Part shown: in pieces, positions 38,659-48,586 of the stretch
How the letters are laid out: each line of letters starts with the position of its first letter
Numbering within the stretch: the stretch's first letter is position 1
From: Psychrobacter sp. APC 3281
GTDB taxonomy: Bacteria > Pseudomonadota > Gammaproteobacteria > Pseudomonadales > Moraxellaceae
Direction: 5' to 3'
Length of the DNA: 64,000 bases
Assembly: GCF_030407815.1 (NCBI RefSeq)
Contig: NZ_JASDCS010000001.1
Span: 372,001-436,000 of the forward strand
Notes under the pieces: model-generated
The model's database searches: none
Told to the model about the DNA's origin: nothing
What the model saw: the letters and a program-made list of their open reading frames with translations, nothing else
Program-made: the position numbers and the translations under genes

Positions 38659-38714
38659 AAAAGTGACCTACAAAAATTAAATAATAAAAATGGCTCAAGC
38701 GTTTTGATCGCTGC

Positions 38715-39497
38715 TTATTTGTTTTGCCAATTGGGTTGACGCTTTTCTAAAAAGGCTTGCACCCCTTCGCGCTGATCGTTGGTATCAAACAACTTCACGA
38801 ACGTTTCACGCTCATGGATAAGATTTTGTGCAGGCGGGGTATTTCTCGCCGCTTGGATAAGCGATTTAGAATAGCTGACAGCAACAGGAGACTGTTTAGC
38901 AACTTTTTGCGCTAATGCTTGCGCCACTTTTAACCCTTCTCCTTTGGCAGCAACTTCTTCGACCAGACCAATACGCAACGCTGTTTCTGCATCGACCCGC
39001 TCACCGCACAGTATCATGCGCTTAGCCCAACCTTCCCCTACTAACATAGGTAGGTTCTGTGTGCCGCCAGCACATGGCAATAATCCCACGCCCGTCTCTG
39101 GCAATGCCATCTGTGCGTGCGCTTCTGCGATACGGATATCACATGCGAGCGCACACTCTAGTCCGCCGCCCATCGCATAGCCATTGATGACAGCGATACT
39201 AACACCGCGATAGGCAGACAATGCTTCAAACGCCTCACCAAATGCAATTGCCATACTTATTGCACGGCCTTTATCACCGTCTGAGAAGTTGTTTAAATCC
39301 GCACCTGCTGAGAAGAACTTTTCGCCATCACCATGCACGATTAATGCGTAAACATCATCGTTGGCATTGAGGTCGTTGATGAGCTGCTTAAGCGCATGCA
39401 AACTGTCCATCGTCCATGTATGTGCCGGTGGGTTATTCAACGTCAATGTTGCGGTATGGCCATCAATTGATAGCTGTAGATTTGTATACTCTGTCAT
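38715..39497 (-). CDS. enoyl-CoA hydratase (methacrylyl-CoA hydration)
   Basis: A 260-residue crotonase-family protein. The oxyanion-hole segments FFSAGADLNNF and AMGGGLECALACDIRIA, and the two catalytic acids in PETGVGLLPCAGGT, are visible. Gene order places it between acyl-CoA dehydrogenase and 3-hydroxyisobutyryl-CoA hydrolase, so hydration of methacrylyl-CoA to 3-hydroxyisobutyryl-CoA is the likely role. Family members are often promiscuous. Confidence 0.88.
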   Translation of the reverse strand: MTEYTNLQLSIDGHTATLTLNNPPAHTWTMDSLHALKQLINDLNANDDVYALIVHGDGEKFFSAGADLNNFSDGDKGRAISMAIAFGEAFEALSAYRGVSIAVINGYAMGGGLECALACDIRIAEAHAQMALPETGVGLLPCAGGTQNLPMLVGEGWAKRMILCGERVDAETALRIGLVEEVAAKGEGLKVAQALAQKVAKQSPVAVSYSKSLIQAARNTPPAQNLIHERETFVKLFDTNDQREGVQAFLEKRQPNWQNK

Positions 39498-39529
39498 AAA
39501 ACATCCTTGTTTCAGTAAAACGAGATAAA

Positions 39530-40690
39530 TTAGCGTAGCTGGCTTAACCCTTCATCTTGCAAGACCTGACGTGAAATAATCACTCGCATGATCTCATTGG
39601 TGCCTTCCAAGATTTGATGCACACGTAAGTCTCGTACATGGCGCTCAAGTGGATATTCATTTAGATAACCATAGCCACCGTGCAATTGTAGAGCTTCATT
39701 GGCAACATCAAAACAAAGATCCGTAGACAGACGTTTTGCCATTGCGCAGTAGGTAGACGCTTGCCCATCATTATTGTCAACTTTATCAGCTGCTAGATAC
39801 AGCATTTGCCGTGCGGCAATGGTCTGAGTCAACATATCAGCAAGTTTAAACTGTACCGATTGTAAGCTAGCAATCGGACTACCAAATTGACTGCGCTCTT
39901 GCACGTAACTGGTTGCGGTCTCTAACGCCGCTTGTGCCGTTCCTACTGCACAAATACCGATATTAATACGACCACCATCTAGTCCTTTCATCGCGATACG
40001 AAAACCTTGGCCTTCCTCGCCTATTAAGTTCTCTACTGGGACTTTAACGTCTTTAAAACTAATCGTGCGTGTTGGCTGTGCTTTCCAGCCCATTTTGTGC
40101 TCGTTTTTGCCATATTCGATACCAGCACTATTGGCGTCTACGACGAACGCTGACACACCTTTTGGCCCAGCATCACCAGTACGTGCCATCACCACCAATA
40201 CATCGGTTGAGCCTGCGCCAGAAATAAAGGTTTTTTCGCCATTCAGTACGTAATGTTCGCCTTGCTTATCCGCTTTGGTACGTAATGAAGCTGCGTCCGA
40301 GCCTGCATTTGGTTCTGTTAAGCAGTAGCTACCCAACCACTCACCGCTGACCATATTGGGCAGATATTTTTTGCATAGCGTATCGCTGCCATATTCACCA
40401 ATCATCCATGCGGCCATGTTATGAATACTCATATACGCTGCTACAGCCGTGTCGCCCCATGCAAGCTCTTCGAATACCATCGCTGAGTCCAGTCTTGGCA
40501 GGCCCAAGCCATCATACTCTGGATTGGTGTATAGCCCCAAAAATCCAAGCTCACCAGATTTTTTGATCACATCTATTGGGAAATGCGAGTTACGATCCCA
40601 TTCAGCAGCATTTGGCTTTAGCTCTTTTTGCGCAAACTGACGGGCGGTTTGGCGAAAGGCGACTTGGTCATCGGTCAATGAAAAATCCAT
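39530..40690 (-). CDS. acyl-CoA dehydrogenase, probably isobutyryl-CoA dehydrogenase
   Basis: A 386-residue FAD enzyme from the ATG at 40690 (MDFSLTDDQVAF), where an AAGGA site is spaced 8 bp; the longer frame to 40717 lacks one. The FAD/substrate segments CLTEPNAGSDAASLRTKA and EKTFISGAGSTDV are present, as is the C-terminal catalytic Glu in LEGTNEIMRVI. Neighbouring genes for valine breakdown suggest isobutyryl-CoA as substrate, although straight-chain or 2-methylbutyryl activity cannot be excluded. Oxidation delivers electrons to ETF. Confidence 0.88.
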   Translation of the reverse strand: MDFSLTDDQVAFRQTARQFAQKELKPNAAEWDRNSHFPIDVIKKSGELGFLGLYTNPEYDGLGLPRLDSAMVFEELAWGDTAVAAYMSIHNMAAWMIGEYGSDTLCKKYLPNMVSGEWLGSYCLTEPNAGSDAASLRTKADKQGEHYVLNGEKTFISGAGSTDVLVVMARTGDAGPKGVSAFVVDANSAGIEYGKNEHKMGWKAQPTRTISFKDVKVPVENLIGEEGQGFRIAMKGLDGGRINIGICAVGTAQAALETATSYVQERSQFGSPIASLQSVQFKLADMLTQTIAARQMLYLAADKVDNNDGQASTYCAMAKRLSTDLCFDVANEALQLHGGYGYLNEYPLERHVRDLRVHQILEGTNEIMRVIISRQVLQDEGLSQLR

Positions 40691-40909
40691 AGGGTCATCC
40701 TTGTTCTTATAGATCAAATATAGGGCTTAAATCTCAGATAAACGTTAATAAAAGCTCTAATGAAAATGTTGGTCAGAGATTTTATAAGACATTAGCGCGA
40801 CATGATAGCGGCATAACGATAATAAAAGTGCGTTTAATAGTACCGCAAGTCGCATGATCGTCATACCGAAAACACAAAATGTCATACTGAAAAGACAATG
40901 AGCTGACGA

Positions 40910-42394
40910 TTAAATTGAAATCGTTGTATTGACGCCGCGGCTTGCCTCATCATCAAACCATCGCGCAGTGACAGTCTTGGTCTGAGTATAGAACTGTACG
41001 GCTTGCTTACCATAAGGACCGAGATCACCAAGTTTGCTGCCACGTGACCCTGAGAATGAGAACATTGGGAGTGGCACAGGGATTGGCAAGTTAATACCGA
41101 TTTGACCGACTTGAATGTCTTGCTGGAATTTATGTGCAGCTGCCCCTGACTGAGTAAATATCGCCGTACCATTGCCATGTGGATTGGCGTTCAGTAGGGC
41201 AATCGCTTCGTCCAAGCTGTTAGCACGCATGATACATAGTACTGGACCAAAGATTTCTTGTTGATAAATTTGCATATCACTTGTGACGTTATCAAAGATA
41301 GTTGGGCCAACGAAGTTACCTTTTTCGAACCCTTCAACGGTAATTCCACGACCATCTAGTATCAAGCTTGCGCCCTCTTCCACCCCAGTTCCAATCAAAT
41401 GCTCGACACGGGCCTTTGCAGCAGGCGAAATCAATGGTCCCAAATCCTTGTCATTTTTGCCAGCTGAGACGACCAAGCTTTCTGCTTTTGCTTTAATCTC
41501 ATCAATCCACTCACCAGCTGCGCCTACTAGTACGACGACTGACAGCGCCATACAGCGTTGACCAGCTGCACCAAATGCTGCGCCTGCTAATTGATTGAGC
41601 GTCTGTTCTTTATTAGCATCTGGCAGGATAACGCCATGGTTTTTGGCACCCATCATGCACTGGGCACGCTTACCTGATTGACTGGCACGCTCATAGACGT
41701 GTTTGCCTACATGAGTAGAACCGACGAAAGAAACCGCTTTGATATCTGGATGGTCACAGATAGCATCGACGGTTGCTTTACCACCATGCACCACGTTCAG
41801 CACGCCTTCTGGTACGCCCGCTTCAATCGCTAGCTCTACCAAACGCATAGTCACCATTGGATCTTGTTCAGACGGTTTTAGGATGAATGTGTTGCCCGTG
41901 GCAATTGCCATTGGGAACATCCATAGCGGAATCATCGCTGGGAAGTTAAATGGTGTGATACCAGCGCAAACGCCGAGTGGCTGCCAAATACTATAAGTAT
42001 CGACACCTGACGCAACGTTTTCTACGAAGTCGCCGATTTGCAGGTTAGCAATACCAGCGGCATGCTCTACTACTTCTAAACCGCGGAACACATCACCGCG
42101 TGCATCAGCAATCGTCTTTCCTTGCTCTGCGGTCAAGATTTCTGCCAGCTCATCCATATGATCACGAATCAAAGATTGATACTTTAAAAAGATACGCGCA
42201 CGCGTGGTAATTGGCGTTTTGCGCCATGTCTCAAACGCAGTCTGTGCGGATGCAACCGCTTGGTTAATCTCATCATTGGTAGTTTGTGGCACTTTGGCGA
42301 TGACTTCTTGCGTCGCAGGATCGGTGATATCGATCCATTCATCGGTGTTTGATTGTACGAACTGACCATTGATGAGCTGTTGAACGTGGTGCAT
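40910..42394 (-). CDS. mmsA: methylmalonate-semialdehyde dehydrogenase (CoA-acylating) MmsA
   Basis: A 494-residue aldehyde dehydrogenase that converts methylmalonate semialdehyde and CoA to propionyl-CoA and CO2. [33 protein letters not shown] and the catalytic Cys in [11 protein letters not shown] are diagnostic. MmsA characteristically has no conserved general-base Glu (the segment reads [11 protein letters not shown]), and that holds here, which distinguishes it from ordinary ALDHs. It is 219 bp upstream of the acyl-CoA dehydrogenase gene and separated from prpE by a weak terminator. Confidence 0.94.
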   Translation of the reverse strand: MHHVQQLINGQFVQSNTDEWIDITDPATQEVIAKVPQTTNDEINQAVASAQTAFETWRKTPITTRARIFLKYQSLIRDHMDELAEILTAEQGKTIADARGDVFRGLEVVEHAAGIANLQIGDFVENVASGVDTYSIWQPLGVCAGITPFNFPAMIPLWMFPMAIATGNTFILKPSEQDPMVTMRLVELAIEAGVPEGVLNVVHGGKATVDAICDHPDIKAVSFVGSTHVGKHVYERASQSGKRAQCMMGAKNHGVILPDANKEQTLNQLAGAAFGAAGQRCMALSVVVLVGAAGEWIDEIKAKAESLVVSAGKNDKDLGPLISPAAKARVEHLIGTGVEEGASLILDGRGITVEGFEKGNFVGPTIFDNVTSDMQIYQQEIFGPVLCIMRANSLDEAIALLNANPHGNGTAIFTQSGAAAHKFQQDIQVGQIGINLPIPVPLPMFSFSGSRGSKLGDLGPYGKQAVQFYTQTKTVTARWFDDEASRGVNTTISI

Positions 42395-42640
42395 AAGATA
42401 TCCTTATCTTTTTTGCGAGACTACCGTGTGACGGCACCTATATATTTATTAGAAAAATAAAAGCGATGAGTATTTGTCTGTAAAGCATTATTAAAAACTG
42501 AATTTTAAAATGATTTATTTTGTATCGTTATTGACTATAACAATAAATCATTTTTACGGTCAAGCGCTTTATCGAAATTTTATCTAAGTTTGTTTTGATG
42601 GCACGTGTTTTTATAAAAATTGTTTAAATAACAAAAACAA

Positions 42641-42670
42641 AAAAAGCCCATGATGACTCATGAGCTTTTT
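42641..42670 (-). terminator. probable terminator between prpE and mmsA
   Basis: Arms aaaaagc and gcttttt close a stem with catga/tcatg inner pairing and one mismatch. It suggests that prpE and mmsA belong to separate transcription units. Confidence 0.6.
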
Positions 42671-42738
42671 GAAGTTAACCTGACTTTGATACGCAATGAA
42701 CAACATCACTATTTTTGTATGAGGCTAATTTATACCAA

Positions 42739-44760
42739 TCAATAATCCTTCATCGCTTGCTTGATCGCATCGATTGCTGTTGGATTGTCAAGCGTTGACA
42801 TGTCTCCTGTTGGCTGGTCTTCCGCTAACGCACGAATTGAGCGACGTAGGATTTTACCCGAGCGAGTCTTTGGTAATGCCTGCGGGAAATAAATAGCAGC
42901 GGGTCGAGCAATACCGCCCAAAGATTTGACGACAGCACCTATCACTTGTTGCTCGATACGGAAACGGTTTTCGGTAGTTTCAATTTGCGTCTGATCTTTT
43001 AGGACACAGAATGCAATAGGTAGCTCACCTTTTAGCTCGTCTTGGATGCCTACCACAGCGCATTCTGCCATCTCTGGATGCGTACTGATTGCCTCTTCAA
43101 TCTCTTGCGTGCCTATACGATGTCCTGCAACGTTTATCACGTCATCGGTACGTCCTAAGATGTAGAAATATCCTTCTTCATCTGTCACTGCATAGTCCGA
43201 GGTTGAGTACTGCTGACCATCAAACAAACCAAAGTAGCTGCTAATAAAACGCTCGTCGTTACGCCATACCGTGGTGAGACAACCAGGCGGTAATGGTGCT
43301 TTAATTGCAAGCAATCCTTTTTCGCCAGCCTGACAAGGATCGCCCGTTTCCTCGTTGATGACATGTGCCTCATAGCCATACATCGGGTAACCAGGTGACC
43401 CCTGCTTGTGCGGCTTATGATTGAATTTTGGCGTATGGCTCAAGATTGGCCAACCAGATTCTGTTTGCCAATAGTGATCTAAAATTGGCACGCCTAGGTG
43501 CTGAGTCAACCAACTAGCTGTCGATTCATCAAGCGGTTCACCTGCCAAAAAGAACGACTTCACACTGGAAACGTCGTAGCGCGTCATCCAGCTTTCATCT
43601 TGTTTTTTGAGCATACGCACGCCTGTGGGTGCGGTGAATAAAATATTAACTTTGTTAGCTTCAACGATACGCCACCAGATACCAGGGTTTGGCATATGCG
43701 GCAAGCCCTCATACATAATACTAGTCATACCCGCCAGTAACGGCGCATAGATCGTATAAGAGTGTCCTACAGCCCAACCAATATCAGATATCGCCCAGAA
43801 CGTCTCGCCAGCCTTACCATCATAGACATAGTCTATCGACGTCGTCAGCGCGACGGCATGACCACCCGTATCACGCTGCACCCCTTTTGGTGTACCGGTC
43901 GTACCAGAAGTATAAAGCAAATAGGACGGGGTATTTGACTCAAGCCAAACTGGCTCTACGACTGCATTGGCCTCACAGCTATGACGACGCTCGGCCGCAT
44001 AATCAACATCGATCGCTTTGGTTTCAAATGGCAATATACCGCGATTAATCACTAGCACATGCTCTGGTTTGACAGTCGCTTGCTCGACGCCTTGATTGAC
44101 TAGGTTTTTATAATTGACGACCTTACCGCCACGTAGCCCTGCATCTACGGTAATGACCATTTTGGCCTCGGCATCATCCATACGGATAGCCAAGTTATAA
44201 GCAGCAAATCCACCAAACACGACTGAATGGACAGCACCAATACGCGCACAAGCCAGCATGGCATAAGCCGCTTCTAATATCATTGGCATATAGATAATGA
44301 CACGGTCACCCTTGCCAATACCGTGACGCTGTAGCACATCGGCAAAGTAATTAACTTCTTTATACAAGTCATTATAAGTCAGGCGGCGCTTAGTATAGTC
44401 TGTATAAAACTCGACGTTATTGCCCAAATCTTTAAACGAATCAACGACCGCTGGAAAGGTTTCTATCAATTCTTGATTAATCTCTGATGACACCCACACA
44501 AAAGCATCTTGCTCTGCACGGTCTGCTAGATGACGATCGACACAGTTATAACAAAGATTGGTCTCACCGCCGACAAACCATCTGGCAAATGGCAGATTAC
44601 TGTCATCTAGAATTTGATTAGGCTCTTTATGCCAATAGATACGCTTCGCCTGCTCAGCCCAAAACTGCTCTCGATCCGTAATAGACTCATGATAAATATC
44701 AGCGAATTTTGGCGTGTCTGTCGTTTGGGTAGAAACTGGGGGTTGGAAATGGTCGCTCAT
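42739..44760 (-). CDS. prpE: propionate-CoA ligase PrpE (acetyl-CoA synthetase family)
   Basis: A 673-residue AMP-forming ligase from the ATG at 44760 (MSDHFQPP), which has an AAGGA site 8 bp upstream; the 12 extra residues of the longest frame are not supported. LLYTSGTTGTPKGVQRDTGGHAVALT is the AMP-binding signature and YFYILGRTDDVINVAGHRIGTQEIE the hinge. The C-terminal SLGGIARPAAIYFPQALPKTRSGKILRRSIR carries the catalytic lysine. PPGCLTTVWRNDERF resembles PrpE more than Acs. It would activate propionate, tying to the propionyl-CoA produced by MmsA. Confidence 0.88.
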   Translation of the reverse strand: MSDHFQPPVSTQTTDTPKFADIYHESITDREQFWAEQAKRIYWHKEPNQILDDSNLPFARWFVGGETNLCYNCVDRHLADRAEQDAFVWVSSEINQELIETFPAVVDSFKDLGNNVEFYTDYTKRRLTYNDLYKEVNYFADVLQRHGIGKGDRVIIYMPMILEAAYAMLACARIGAVHSVVFGGFAAYNLAIRMDDAEAKMVITVDAGLRGGKVVNYKNLVNQGVEQATVKPEHVLVINRGILPFETKAIDVDYAAERRHSCEANAVVEPVWLESNTPSYLLYTSGTTGTPKGVQRDTGGHAVALTTSIDYVYDGKAGETFWAISDIGWAVGHSYTIYAPLLAGMTSIMYEGLPHMPNPGIWWRIVEANKVNILFTAPTGVRMLKKQDESWMTRYDVSSVKSFFLAGEPLDESTASWLTQHLGVPILDHYWQTESGWPILSHTPKFNHKPHKQGSPGYPMYGYEAHVINEETGDPCQAGEKGLLAIKAPLPPGCLTTVWRNDERFISSYFGLFDGQQYSTSDYAVTDEEGYFYILGRTDDVINVAGHRIGTQEIEEAISTHPEMAECAVVGIQDELKGELPIAFCVLKDQTQIETTENRFRIEQQVIGAVVKSLGGIARPAAIYFPQALPKTRSGKILRRSIRALAEDQPTGDMSTLDNPTAIDAIKQAMKDY

Positions 44761-44802
44761 AGTAGCTGTCCTTAGCATAAACGAGAAATGAGGCAATAGT
44801 AT

Positions 44803-44919
44803 TTTATAGTTAAGGCACTCAATAAGTTATAACGGTATTCACCTCGCACGGCGCACTGTCTGCGTGCAACTGTTTGCGTGCAACTGACTGATACCAACTC
44901 TAAAATGCTTCAACTATAA
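44803..44919. repeat. 117-bp MITE-like element with imperfect terminal inverted repeats
   Basis: The ends read tttatagttaaggca and tgcttcaactataaa, near-complementary over 15 bp, and enclose a G+C-richer centre with a tandem 13-mer (gcgtgcaactgtt/gac type). The termini (tatagtt(g/a)a) resemble those of the two elements at 50051-50158 and 54152-54258, so it may be a related family. It lies between prpE and the acyl-CoA ligase gene. Confidence 0.55.
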
Positions 44920-45087
44920 AAAACCATGTCTTAGTAAATACTGGTCATCCTTGCCAGAATTAAAAAACCGATATGATATGTATCGGTTTAAAATGTAGCA
45001 GAGCCTATCGGAAAGGTCAACTATTAAGCGTGTAATACGCACTACATTTTGACGAATACAAATATTTGAAAATCTAACTAATACTAA

Positions 45088-46758
45088 TTATATCTCAGTT
45101 TGATTGGCATACATCTCACGCATGACTTTTTTGTCATGTTTACCAACGGAAGTTTTTGGTAGCTCATCAACGAACTTAAACTGGCTTGGCACGCCATACT
45201 TAGGAATGATACCGCGCTCTACCGCTTTTTCTGCAATCGCTTTGATATCATCAGCACTGGTATCCTTAGCATCGGGCTTTAGCACCACCAAAGCTAATGG
45301 ACGCTCGCCCCATTGCTTATCACGCACCCCAATCACAGACACATCAGCCACTGACGGATGCAATGATAAAATGGTCTCAATCTCTAGTGATGAAATCCAT
45401 TCACCACCTGATTTAATCACATCCTTTAAGCGATCGGTGATTTTGATATAACCATCAGGACGTATGTACGCAATATCTTGGGTATGCATATAGCCATTTT
45501 CCCACAGCTCTTTGCCAGCGTCGTCGTTTTTAAGATAGCTTTGGGTCAACCAAGGCGCACGTAATACCAGCTCACCTGTATTTTCTGGCCCAGTTCCCAC
45601 TGACTTGTTGCCTTCGCCCCATACCTGAGCATCAACCATGAGTACAGGTTTACCTGTCATACAACGACGGGCAATATCCTCTTCTTCAGTCATTTCAGGC
45701 TCATCGAGACTAAAACCCGTTAAGCTAATAAGCGGGGCGGTCTCTGACATCCCATAGCCTGTGTAAACTTCAATACCTTGAGCCATCGCCGTTTTTGCTA
45801 GACCTTCGGTCAATCTTGAACCACCAATAATCATTTTTAGACCATTAAAGCTGGCATCGCGATCTTGTGCTTCTTTGAGTACCATTTGCAAAATCGTTGG
45901 TACACAATGGGTGATACTGACCTTTTCATTGACAATTAAGTCCATCAACGTATCAGGTGCATAGCGACCTGGATAGACTTGCTTTAGACCAACCATCGTT
46001 GCTGTAAACGGAAAACCCCATGCATGTACATGGAACATTGGCGTCATAGGCATATAAACATCACCATAGCTCACGCCTTGCTTATCAGGCAGCATACCCA
46101 AAGTTGCCGCTTCTGCTAGTGTATGTAGGACTAGCTGACGATGACTAAAGAAGACCCCTTTTGGATCACCTGTCGTGCCTGAGGTATAAAAAGTCGTTGC
46201 GATGGTGTTTTCATCAAAATCTGGGAAATCAAATTCGCTATTGGCAGCTTCTAATAGCGCTTCATACTCGCCTGTGACACGGCTTTGATTGCTACCAAAG
46301 ATACCTTCAGCAGTGACACCGTTGTCATCAAGCCAGATAATATGCTCAATGCTTGAGTTCTCAAACTGATAGTCTTTAACCAATGGCGCAAACTCAGAAT
46401 TGAGCATGAGTACTTTGGGCTTGGCATGGTTGATGGTGTAGAGGATTTTTTCAGGTGATAAACGGATATTGACGGTCTGTAAAACGTACTCTGACATTGG
46501 CACGGCAAAATAAGACTCAAGATAGCGATGACTGTCCCAATCCATCACGGCAACCACATCACCTGCATCTAGCTTTAAGTCTGCCAATACATTGGCCAAG
46601 CGATTGATACGCTCAAACAATTCTTTATAAGTCAGGCGCTTTTTGTCCGCATACACAATCTCTTGATCTTGCGATACCGTTTTTGCACGGCTTAATAATT
46701 GCTTGACCAGTAATGGATAATCGTAGGCAGATGGTGCACTGTGGTAAATATTTGACAT
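45088..46758 (-). CDS. fatty-acyl-CoA ligase (AlkK-like, medium/short chain)
   Basis: A 556-residue AMP-forming acyl-CoA synthetase. TFYTSGTTGDPKGVFFSHRQLVLHTL is the AMP-binding motif and GYGMSETAPLISL the A5 motif; the hinge is GYIKITDRLKDVIKSGGEWISSLEIE. The C-terminal DELPKTSVGKHDKKVMRE holds the catalytic lysine. Overall it resembles medium-chain acyl-CoA and DMSP-CoA ligases of the AlkK type. It lies upstream of prpE on the same strand but 328 bp away, so may be its own unit. The physiological acid is unknown. Confidence 0.85.
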   Translation of the reverse strand: MSNIYHSAPSAYDYPLLVKQLLSRAKTVSQDQEIVYADKKRLTYKELFERINRLANVLADLKLDAGDVVAVMDWDSHRYLESYFAVPMSEYVLQTVNIRLSPEKILYTINHAKPKVLMLNSEFAPLVKDYQFENSSIEHIIWLDDNGVTAEGIFGSNQSRVTGEYEALLEAANSEFDFPDFDENTIATTFYTSGTTGDPKGVFFSHRQLVLHTLAEAATLGMLPDKQGVSYGDVYMPMTPMFHVHAWGFPFTATMVGLKQVYPGRYAPDTLMDLIVNEKVSITHCVPTILQMVLKEAQDRDASFNGLKMIIGGSRLTEGLAKTAMAQGIEVYTGYGMSETAPLISLTGFSLDEPEMTEEEDIARRCMTGKPVLMVDAQVWGEGNKSVGTGPENTGELVLRAPWLTQSYLKNDDAGKELWENGYMHTQDIAYIRPDGYIKITDRLKDVIKSGGEWISSLEIETILSLHPSVADVSVIGVRDKQWGERPLALVVLKPDAKDTSADDIKAIAEKAVERGIIPKYGVPSQFKFVDELPKTSVGKHDKKVMREMYANQTEI

Positions 46759-47234
46759 AGATTTGACTTCCTTGTTTGTCGTACTTATAAGGGATAAATA
46801 ACAATCAAGTTAATAGCAGCATAAAATCTACTGCGCTAACCATTTTAATTTTTATAATGTAATAGGGTCTGTTAAACATTCAAATGTGGTGCTGGCAGTC
46901 ACTATTTTTTTAGACAATATGCAGTGCAATTTTTGACGCCTAGTCATCCTAGGTTAGACAATTTCTCCACATATTGGCAAAAAATAGTACTGCCCTGAAA
47001 GGCTGATGCTAAAATCACCCCAAACGTTGTTGCAAACCTAGCTAAGGTCTCGACATTATCGTCGGCTTGCGCCTCTTTTGGTGCACCTTTATCAATCAGC
47101 AGCCCTAATATTTGAATGTTCAAAAGACCCTAACATCGTTATTGATAGTAAGAAAAAAGCGGCGCTGTGTAAAGCGGTCTTACATTAAGTATCACAAGAT
47201 GGCCGACCAGACCTATGCTACATAAGACAGCCAA
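46759..47234. other. intergenic region holding a MITE-like element
   Basis: 476 bp between the acyl-CoA ligase and MFS genes, both minus-strand. Most of it is occupied by the TA-flanked element at 46865-47130. The flank 47133-47190 reads through 18 codons on the plus strand (IVIDSKKKAALCKAVLH then stop), which may be a relic of a gene interrupted by the element, but is too short to call. Confidence 0.4.
46865..47130. mobile_element. MITE-like element (266 bp) with 22-bp terminal inverted repeats and TA flanks
   Basis: The left end gggtctgttaaacattcaaa and the right end, inverted, gggtcttttgaacattcaaa match at 18 of 20 positions, and both are flanked by TA, as expected for a TA target duplication. 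The size is too small for a transposase. On the minus strand it contains a 52-codon frame starting near 47125 and ending GSTIFCQYVEKLSNLG-stop at about 46957, possibly a residual transposase or cargo end. A non-autonomous derivative of an IS with such ends is the best explanation. Confidence 0.65.
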
Positions 47235-48515
47235 TCACTTTGCCCGTACTGTGGTTTTAATCATTCCAAAACTGGCTATTAATAACGCCAGTACCTGCAC
47301 AAATAATAACAACCATACGGTAAGAGACCACTGCCCTCGCGCATAAGCTATGCCACCCAGCCATGCTCCTAGCGTACCGCCTGTATAGTAGCCCATATAA
47401 TATAGACCCGATGCTAATGAGCGGCCTTTTTTCACATTGACCGCGATATAGCTGATGGTCGCTGACTGTGTGATAAATACACCTGAAGACATAATAGCCA
47501 GTCCTATAATCACCCCCCATAATGGCGTGACCAGAGTCAATAACACCCCAACCATAGATACGACGATAGCCACCCGTACTGTACGCGCCGATCCAAATCG
47601 GCGTAGCAATGTCGTAGATAATGGCGTGATAATAACACCAAGCAAATATACTGCAAAAATATTGGCGAGCGCACCAGTACCAAGCTCATAAGGCTTATCT
47701 GCCAAATGTAAATTGATAAAAGTGAAGCAGCCTACAAGGGAGAACAGCACACAAGCGCCAAGCAGACAAGCTGTCACCACATAGCGATTGGTGACATGCT
47801 CACCTAGCGTCTGTATCGCTGAACGAAAATTAGGATTGGCCACAAAGTGACGAGACGATGGTAGCATCTTGCCGACCCATATCGCGCCTAGCAGGGTCAT
47901 TGCCGTCATCACATAGTAACCATGACGCCAGCCTATCAGCTCATGCAAATGCCCCAGCAAGAACCGACCCATAAAGCCACCAAGCACGCATCCTGACACA
48001 TAAAAGGACATCAGCTCAGTCATTGCCCGTCCCTCAAACTCCTCACCGATATAGGCAATTGTCACCACCGTAATGCCCGGTACAGACAGTCCTTGCATAA
48101 AACGCCAAATGCCGACCCATTCAATGCTCGAGCTCTGGGCGATGAGCGCTGTTGGTATCGCTAAAAACAATAAAGCGCCAACGATAAACGACTTGCGCCC
48201 GACTGCATCTGAGAGCATGCCCAAAAATGGTGACATAATGGCAATGGCTAATACAGTGGCACCAACGATCATGCCAGCCTGTACTTCGGTCGCTGAAAAG
48301 TCCACCATCATGACCGGTAGCACCGCTTGGATAGAGTACACTTGCAAAAAAGCAAACATACCTATTAGGCCAATTGTGAGCTTCAATATCCACGACGTTG
48401 AATGATTGGAAGGAGCTGGTGGCACAGCTGTTATATCTCGGATCTGATCTTTAGAATTATTCACAGGGGATCTGACTATATTGGTTATACCATGACTGCA
48501 AATAATAACCGTCAC
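47235..48515 (-). CDS. MFS transporter (YnfM-like)
   Basis: A 426-residue polytopic inner-membrane protein with about 12 helices after a ~45-residue polar N-terminus. The loop SPFLGMLSDAVGRKSFI is the MFS motif A, and FMQGLSVPGITVVTIAYIGEEF is a typical fourth-helix segment of the Bcr/YnfM-type drug/H+ antiporter branch. Substrate unknown. The longest N-terminus (MTVIICSHGITNIV) is not conserved; a later start at a Met or Val before SWILKLTIGL is possible. It is alone on its strand and follows an A+T-rich region with a strong hairpin. Confidence 0.82.
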   Translation of the reverse strand: MTVIICSHGITNIVRSPVNNSKDQIRDITAVPPAPSNHSTSWILKLTIGLIGMFAFLQVYSIQAVLPVMMVDFSATEVQAGMIVGATVLAIAIMSPFLGMLSDAVGRKSFIVGALLFLAIPTALIAQSSSIEWVGIWRFMQGLSVPGITVVTIAYIGEEFEGRAMTELMSFYVSGCVLGGFMGRFLLGHLHELIGWRHGYYVMTAMTLLGAIWVGKMLPSSRHFVANPNFRSAIQTLGEHVTNRYVVTACLLGACVLFSLVGCFTFINLHLADKPYELGTGALANIFAVYLLGVIITPLSTTLLRRFGSARTVRVAIVVSMVGVLLTLVTPLWGVIIGLAIMSSGVFITQSATISYIAVNVKKGRSLASGLYYMGYYTGGTLGAWLGGIAYARGQWSLTVWLLLFVQVLALLIASFGMIKTTVRAK

Positions 48516-48535
48516 TGGCGTGGATGATAGAGAGG

Positions 48536-48586
48536 AATAACGGTGATTTTGCTTATGCTAAATTTATAAGCAAAATCACCGTTATT
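48536..48586. repeat. 20-bp perfect inverted repeat upstream of the MFS gene
   Basis: Arms aataacggtgattttgctta (48536-48555) and its exact complement (48567-48586), loop of 11 nt. No T-run follows on either strand, so a terminator is unlikely. It sits 21 bp upstream of the MFS start and could be an operator or a small mobile hairpin. Confidence 0.9.
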
